Positions 6,499-10,165 of a DNA stretch of 10,165 bases are shown here, piece after piece. The stretch covers positions 1 through 10,165 of the forward strand of contig CANISN010000041.1 of assembly GCA_947470165.1 (NCBI GenBank). Direction: 5' to 3'. A program made the position numbers and the translations under genes. Positions within the stretch are counted from its first letter, which is position 1. Every line of letters starts with the position of its first letter. The stretch comes from Burkholderiaceae bacterium (GTDB taxonomy: Bacteria; Pseudomonadota; Gammaproteobacteria; Burkholderiales; Burkholderiaceae). The notes under the pieces are model-generated. The model had not been told where the DNA came from, searched no databases, and saw nothing but the letters and a program-made list of their open reading frames with translations.

Positions 6499-8109
6499 TT
6501 AGTTGCCACTAAAACTTCTACGTTGACCACCAGTTTTGGGTTTAGCAAAACGTGGGCCAGCGGACGGACGTGAGTCACCAGAGCGATTACCGCCTGCTGG
6601 GCGCGAGTCACTGGAGCGATTGCCACTTGTAGGGCGTGAATCAGCAAAACGATTAGCACCAGCAGCGGGACGTGAGTCGCCGGATGGACGTGAGTCGCTA
6701 GAGCGAGATTCAAAATGATTGCCTGAGCGATTACCACCACCTCCGCCACCGCTGCCAGAGCGAGACTCTGAGCGGGCACCTGAACCATAACGACCACCAC
6801 CGCTTCCAGAACGGTTACCGCCACCGAAACCACCACCAGAGCGACCGCCACCTGGGCGTCCACCGCCACCACCAAAGCTAGGCTTGGCTTGTGGCTCTAG
6901 TCCGGCGATGACTGAAGCAACGATGTCTTGCTGTGTAAAGCGTTCGATATTGCGAATTTTGGCACGATCGCGATGCTCAACTAATGTGATAGCAACACCA
7001 TTACGACCAGCGCGACCCGTTCTACCGATACGGTGTGTATAGTCCTCTGGTTTCATTGGCAAGCCAAAGTTAATCACGTGGCTAATACGGGGTACATCGA
7101 TACCGCGAGCCGCTACATCAGTCGCAACCAAAATCTTGGTATGACCTTTCCGCAGAGACTCAAGACGACGCATACGCACAGCTTGAGGCATTGCACCGTG
7201 TAAGGCGCTAGCTTCGTAACCATTGGCACGCAAGGTGTCAGCAATTTTCTCACTTTCAATTTGAGTGCTTGCAAACACGACTGCTTGATCCAAAGAGGCG
7301 TCAGCCAAAATATGCTCAAGCAATTTGTGTTTATGTGACATGCTGTCAGCCCAATGTAACTTCTGCTCGATATTGGCATGCTTCTCGCCAGCATGAGCTA
7401 GCTCAATACGTTTAGCATTGGAAGTCAATTCATTAGCCAAAGACATGATCTTTGGCGCAAAGGTTGCCGAGAACATCAAAGTTTGAGTACGACCAGCGCA
7501 GCGTTTGTCAATTGCTTCTAGATCATCTGCAAATCCCATGTCAAGCATGCGATCGGCTTCGTCGATAACAAGTTGTTTTACGTCATCCAAGCGGATTGCC
7601 TTGCTATCTGTGAGGTCGAGCAAACGACCAGGAGTCGCCACAACTAACAATGCACCTTTCAGAGCTTGGATTTGCTTACCGTAAGGCATGCCACCCATGA
7701 CGGTTGCGATTCGGATACCTTTCATGCCACGAACTAAGTTGACTGCATCTGCAGCAACCTGTTGAGCTAATTCACGAGTAGGGCAGAGGACCAACACTTT
7801 AGGTTGAGCGCGACCTGGTACGGGCGAGTTATTTGGATTGTCTTCGATAAGTTGATTAATCAAAGGTAATAAAAAGGCTGCGGTTTTACCGCTGCCAGTC
7901 TGGCTGCTGACCAATAAGTCACCGCCAGCCAGAGCTGCGGGAATAACCTGCGCTTGTACTTCAGTGGCCTGGGTATAACCCAGCTCAGTAACGTTTTTAA
8001 GGAGTTGCGCCGCTAGGGCGAAAGACTGGAATTCAGTTCCAGTAGGTTTTGAGTCTTTAGACTCATGATTCGTTTCTTTAGAAAAAGTCATGCTATTACA
8101 CATCCCCAT
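6499..8109 (-). CDS. rhlE: DEAD-box ATP-dependent RNA helicase, RhlE type
   Basis: ATP-driven RNA unwinding protein; relatives act in ribosome assembly, RNA decay and cold adaptation. With the start at 8109 (536 residues) the motifs are: Q motif with Phe27 and GYTQATEVQ (44-52), motif I SSQTGSGKT (68-76), Ia PTRELAQQ (110-117), Ib TPGR (159-162), II DEAD (183-186), III SAT (214-216), V ATDVAARGID (329-338) and VI HRIGRTGRAGR (359-369). All are intact. Residues about 411-536 form a low-complexity tail: first Gly/Arg/Ser-rich with RGG-like clusters, then five DSRP repeats, likely an RNA-binding disordered region. The start at 8109 is preferred because GGAGA lies 9 nt upstream; the ATG at 8091 is a reasonable alternative (530 residues). 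An upstream ATG at 8166 would add residues lacking family support. ubiC follows after 2 nt. Confidence 0.96.
   Translation of the reverse strand: MGMCNSMTFSKETNHESKDSKPTGTEFQSFALAAQLLKNVTELGYTQATEVQAQVIPAALAGGDLLVSSQTGSGKTAAFLLPLINQLIEDNPNNSPVPGRAQPKVLVLCPTRELAQQVAADAVNLVRGMKGIRIATVMGGMPYGKQIQALKGALLVVATPGRLLDLTDSKAIRLDDVKQLVIDEADRMLDMGFADDLEAIDKRCAGRTQTLMFSATFAPKIMSLANELTSNAKRIELAHAGEKHANIEQKLHWADSMSHKHKLLEHILADASLDQAVVFASTQIESEKIADTLRANGYEASALHGAMPQAVRMRRLESLRKGHTKILVATDVAARGIDVPRISHVINFGLPMKPEDYTHRIGRTGRAGRNGVAITLVEHRDRAKIRNIERFTQQDIVASVIAGLEPQAKPSFGGGGGRPGGGRSGGGFGGGNRSGSGGGRYGSGARSESRSGSGGGGGGNRSGNHFESRSSDSRPSGDSRPAAGANRFADSRPTSGNRSSDSRPAGGNRSGDSRPSAGPRFAKPKTGGQRRSFSGN
6565..6696 (-). 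repeat. Degenerate DSRP tandem repeats encoding the RhlE tail
   Basis: Inside the 3' end of rhlE, five copies of Asp-Ser-Arg-Pro recur, the last four at about 11-12 residue (33-36 bp) spacing or less. The fullest units read TSGNRSSDSRP and AGGNRSGDSRP. On the plus strand the period shows as recurring CGTGAGTC / GCGAGTC / CGTGAATC. The repeats are imperfect at DNA level but in frame, so copy-number change would keep the gene open. A Gly-rich stretch of codons (about 6720-6885) lies just before them in the gene. Confidence 0.75.
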
Positions 8110-8340
8110 CAAGGGATGTCTCCGTATGTACACTCTTTGTTTTTTGAGTGTGATGGTCAAAGGCATCGACCATCAGGCAGGCGGCAGCGCGTTTTTGTAA
8201 CTTCGGTGTTTATGACTTCTAAACGATACGCTGAAATATAGCTGGGGGGCGATGAATCAAATTGCTTTAAAAAGCCTCTGATTATGGCATTTTCGTTGTG
8301 GGATTACAAGGGTTTTCCCGAATTTAATTATGATAAGGTT
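8110..8340. promoter_or_regulatory. Divergent rhlE/leuE intergenic region
   Basis: This is the longest gene-free stretch (231 bp, or 174 bp if the exporter starts at 8284) and must contain the promoters of both divergent genes. On the plus strand TTGTAA (8195-8200) and TCTAAA (8218-8223), 17 nt apart, form a weak promoter candidate for the exporter. On the minus strand TTGACC (8160-8155) resembles a -35 box for rhlE, but I see no good -10 at the right distance. A 6-bp inverted repeat ACACTC/GAGTGT (8130-8151) with a T-rich 10-nt loop would form a small hairpin in the rhlE leader. A run of six G lies at 8244-8249. No operator, riboswitch or RNA gene was recognised. Confidence 0.35.
8119..8123 (-). 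promoter_or_regulatory. Shine-Dalgarno sequence of rhlE
   Basis: GGAGA on the minus strand, 9 nt before the ATG at 8109 and 27 nt before the ATG at 8091. It favours the longer of these two starts. It is one of the few clear ribosome sites in the window. Confidence 0.5.
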
Positions 8341-9018
8341 ATGAATTGGTTCATTTCACCCTCAAGTGTGGGCATTGTTGATTTTCCTACGTATCTTGTG
8401 GGCGTGATCTTCACTGTCCTATTTCCTGGACCGAACTCTCTTTATGTATTGACCATTGCTTCAGTCAAAGGTTGGCGTGCGGGGACTTGGGCATCACTCG
8501 GAATTTTTATTGGTGATGTCATTTTGATGCTCGGTGTTTCTTTAGGCGCCGCAACTTTGCTGAATTCATCGCCATCCCTGTTTTATATTCTTCGAGTTCT
8601 AGGCGCTGCTTATTTGGCATGGATGGGCTATGGTTTCATGCGAGATGGTCTCAGGCGCTGGCAAGGGACTCAACTAGCAGCCGCAGGAAATAGTGACGCT
8701 CATTATTTAAATACCTTGCATCCAACTGTAGCTGCGCTAACCTTATCTTTAACCAATCCTAAGGCAATCTTTTTCTTTGTTTCATTCTTTGCGCAATTTA
8801 TTCAACCAGAGTATGCGCATCCTACGTATACATTTTTGTATTTGGCCTGTGTCTTACAAGTAGTAAGCATGACCTACTTAACAGGTCTTATCTTTGCTGG
8901 ACAATTTTTCCTCAGCTTCTTTACAAGACATCCCCATTACGCAGCAGTTCTTTGGTTTACTGTTGGAATGCTCTTGATTGGATTTGCTGGAAAACTTTTA
9001 CTGTACTCTCAAGTATGA
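8341..9018 (+). CDS. leuE: LysE/RhtB-family amino-acid exporter, LeuE-like
   Basis: Inner-membrane exporter of the LysE/RhtB superfamily, which expels amino acids such as leucine when they accumulate. The 225-residue protein aligns over its length with remembered E. coli LeuE (212 residues): TYLVGVIFTVLFPGPNSLYV (17-36) with the family PGPN motif, GIFIGDVILM (54-63), RVLGAAYLAWMG (85-96) and LSLTNPKAIFFFVSFFAQFI (135-154). Six hydrophobic segments fit the family. The ATG at 8341 matches where the family begins; an in-frame ATG at 8284 would add 19 residues (MAFSLWDYKGFPEFNYDKV). Neither start has a well-spaced Shine-Dalgarno, so the start is uncertain. The gene is divergent from rhlE and ends 9 bp from the convergent aldehyde dehydrogenase. 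LeuE is the best match, but substrates within this family are hard to tell from sequence. Confidence 0.9.
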   Translation: MNWFISPSSVGIVDFPTYLVGVIFTVLFPGPNSLYVLTIASVKGWRAGTWASLGIFIGDVILMLGVSLGAATLLNSSPSLFYILRVLGAAYLAWMGYGFMRDGLRRWQGTQLAAAGNSDAHYLNTLHPTVAALTLSLTNPKAIFFFVSFFAQFIQPEYAHPTYTFLYLACVLQVVSMTYLTGLIFAGQFFLSFFTRHPHYAAVLWFTVGMLLIGFAGKLLLYSQV

Positions 9019-9027
9019 AGTTGGTAT

Positions 9028-10165
9028 TTATTTGAGCCAACGCAATAAGCGCTCAACACCTTTACCATAAGGCGGTCTTGCTAGTTCAGTGCCACGTAGA
9101 TAATTAAGACCCCAGAATCCTCGAACCTCCAAAACAGATTTACGGTGACTAAATATCTCAAAGCCCGCTTTACCATGGTAGGCGCCCATGCCACTTGCGC
9201 CGATACCGCCGAAAGGTAAATCCTCCACGGCCGCATGGAGAAGGGTGTCATTGATCGTTACGCCACCCGAGCGCGTTTCATTCAGAATGCGCTTCAGCGC
9301 TTCTTTATTTTTACCAAACCAATATAGGGCTAGCGGGATTGGGCGGTCATTAATATAGCGAATGCTTGATGAGAGATCATTGATTGCCAAGATTGGAAGA
9401 ATAGGGCCAAAGATTTCTTCTTGCATGATGTGAGCATCTTCAGAAACGTTTAGGAGTGCTGTGGGTATGAACGAGAGTGACTTACTTTCACTGGAAGTAA
9501 GAAGCGGTATTGCTTTTGCCCCGCGATCTACTGCATCTTTAAGCAAATGCTGCCAGCGTACCAATTGATGTTCGTCAATCGCGCCGGTAAATTCTTCAGG
9601 ATTTGCAAATTGTTTTTGGGCTGCGATTTGTAGTGCTTTTACAAACTCATCGCAAGCGTTTCCATGAATCATTACGTAATCAGGGGCAATACAGGTTTGT
9701 CCGCCATTGATTAACTTGCCGTAAATGAGGCTGTCCGCAGCAGCCTGAAGTTTGGCCGAGGGGTCAATAATAGCTGGGGACTTGCCGCCTAGTTCTAGAG
9801 TAACAGGGGTCAGATGTTCTGCAGCTGCACGCATAACTTTTTTACCGATTTTTTTTGAGCCCGTAAAAAAGAGATGATCAAAAGGGAGTGCTGCAAAAGA
9901 CTCTCCAACCTCTGTTCCGCCAATACTGACGCAAAATTCGCTAGGGTGAAAGTACTCCTGAATCAATATTGCCAAGAATCCAGAAGTGCGAGAACTTCTT
10001 TCTGAGGGTTTGAGCCACACTCGATTTCCAGCTGCAATAGCTGCAATGGCTGGAAGCAGTGCTAGTTGAACCGGGTAATTCCAGGGACTCATGATGCCAA
10101 CTACGCCCATAGATTGCATCTGAGTCCATGCATGAGAGGACCCTAAAAATCCTGGGGTTGGCACA
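9028..10165 (-). CDS. Aldehyde dehydrogenase, coniferyl-aldehyde dehydrogenase type (partial, N-terminus outside window)
   Basis: NAD(P)-dependent oxidation of an aldehyde to the acid. About 378 C-terminal residues are visible; the reading frame is open to the right edge, where the first full codon is GTG, probably an internal Val rather than the start. Numbering from there: SPWNYP (26-31) with the oxyanion Asn29, cofactor-binding TGS (101-103), ELGGKSP (124-130) with general-base Glu124, GQTCIAPDY (155-163) with nucleophile Cys158, QEEIFGP (248-254), SGGVTINDTLLH (299-310) and FGGIGASGMGAYHG (318-331). The forms CIAPDY and NDTLLH are typical of proteins labelled coniferyl-aldehyde dehydrogenase (by recall), a group often acting on aromatic or medium-chain aldehydes. 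All catalytic residues are present. Roughly 90-100 N-terminal residues are missing compared with a normal 460-480. The actual substrate is unproven and no lignin-degradation genes are next to it. Confidence 0.93.
   Translation of the reverse strand, partial: VPTPGFLGSSHAWTQMQSMGVVGIMSPWNYPVQLALLPAIAAIAAGNRVWLKPSERSSRTSGFLAILIQEYFHPSEFCVSIGGTEVGESFAALPFDHLFFTGSKKIGKKVMRAAAEHLTPVTLELGGKSPAIIDPSAKLQAAADSLIYGKLINGGQTCIAPDYVMIHGNACDEFVKALQIAAQKQFANPEEFTGAIDEHQLVRWQHLLKDAVDRGAKAIPLLTSSESKSLSFIPTALLNVSEDAHIMQEEIFGPILPILAINDLSSSIRYINDRPIPLALYWFGKNKEALKRILNETRSGGVTINDTLLHAAVEDLPFGGIGASGMGAYHGKAGFEIFSHRKSVLEVRGFWGLNYLRGTELARPPYGKGVERLLRWLK

Noticed and set aside
6536..6718. Plus-strand 60-codon frame with a repeated GRES pattern
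   Set aside because: The periodicity simply mirrors the DSRP repeats of rhlE on the opposite strand; there is no ribosome site or family match.
6550..6720. CRISPR-like or intergenic tandem repeat array
   Set aside because: The repeats are imperfect, in frame within rhlE, have no unique spacers of constant length, and encode a regular protein tail.
6402..6875. 157-codon open frame on the minus strand across the rhlE tail and ubiC start
   Set aside because: It is a Val/Ala-rich shadow produced by the Gly-rich repeats read in another frame; rhlE and ubiC explain the same bases with clear motifs.
8127..8132. TGTACA, the core of YefM-type operators, in the rhlE leader
   Set aside because: A single hexamer 8 kb from the yefM gene with no second half-site is expected by chance.
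8110..8166. N-terminal extension of RhlE from an ATG at 8166
   Set aside because: The added residues are basic and without resemblance to the family, and the GGAGA ribosome site lies inside this stretch, pointing to the ATG at 8109.

Overview
The window looks like chromosome of a betaproteobacterium of the order Burkholderiales. The evidence is argH lying divergently beside hemC, a RhlE-type helicase with a Gly/Ser/Arg tail, and a FcbT-type TRAP transporter. GC looks below 50% by eye and genes are packed very tightly, so a small-genome freshwater lineage such as Polynucleobacter is my best guess. That genus call is inference from protein style, not a database result.

Layout. At the left edge (27-537, +) is a complete YefM-YoeB type II toxin-antitoxin module with an 11-nt overlap and all known YoeB catalytic residues. 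Facing it is a minus-strand operon, argH-dctQ-dctM (4059 to 555). It holds argininosuccinate lyase, then the small and large membrane subunits of a TRAP transporter, joined by a 5-nt gap and a 4-nt ATGA overlap. No periplasmic binding protein of the transporter is in the window. Divergent from argH, across only 43 bp, are hemC and hemD (4103-5927, +), two consecutive steps of tetrapyrrole synthesis. hemD meets head-on the minus-strand pair rhlE-ubiC (8109 to 5924). These encode a DEAD-box RNA helicase followed after 2 nt by chorismate lyase, the entry enzyme of ubiquinone synthesis. Divergent from rhlE is a LeuE-like LysE/RhtB exporter (8341-9018, +). The right edge holds most of a minus-strand aldehyde dehydrogenase of the coniferyl-aldehyde dehydrogenase type, whose N-terminus lies outside the window.

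How the genes relate. Most are housekeeping: arginine, heme and ubiquinone synthesis plus RNA remodelling. The accessory genes are the TA module, the TRAP permeases, the amino-acid exporter and the aldehyde dehydrogenase. All three convergent junctions are 17 bp or shorter, or overlap, and none has room for a classical terminator, so convergent transcripts probably overlap.

I found no tRNA, rRNA, CRISPR array, insertion sequence, phage gene or clearly new multi-gene system. The items most worth a second look are the TRAP permease pair without a binding protein and with an extended DctM tail, an enlarged basic loop in UbiC, the DSRP-repeat tail of RhlE, the 43-bp argH/hemC promoter region lacking Shine-Dalgarno sequences, and hemCD without the usual hemX/hemY continuation.
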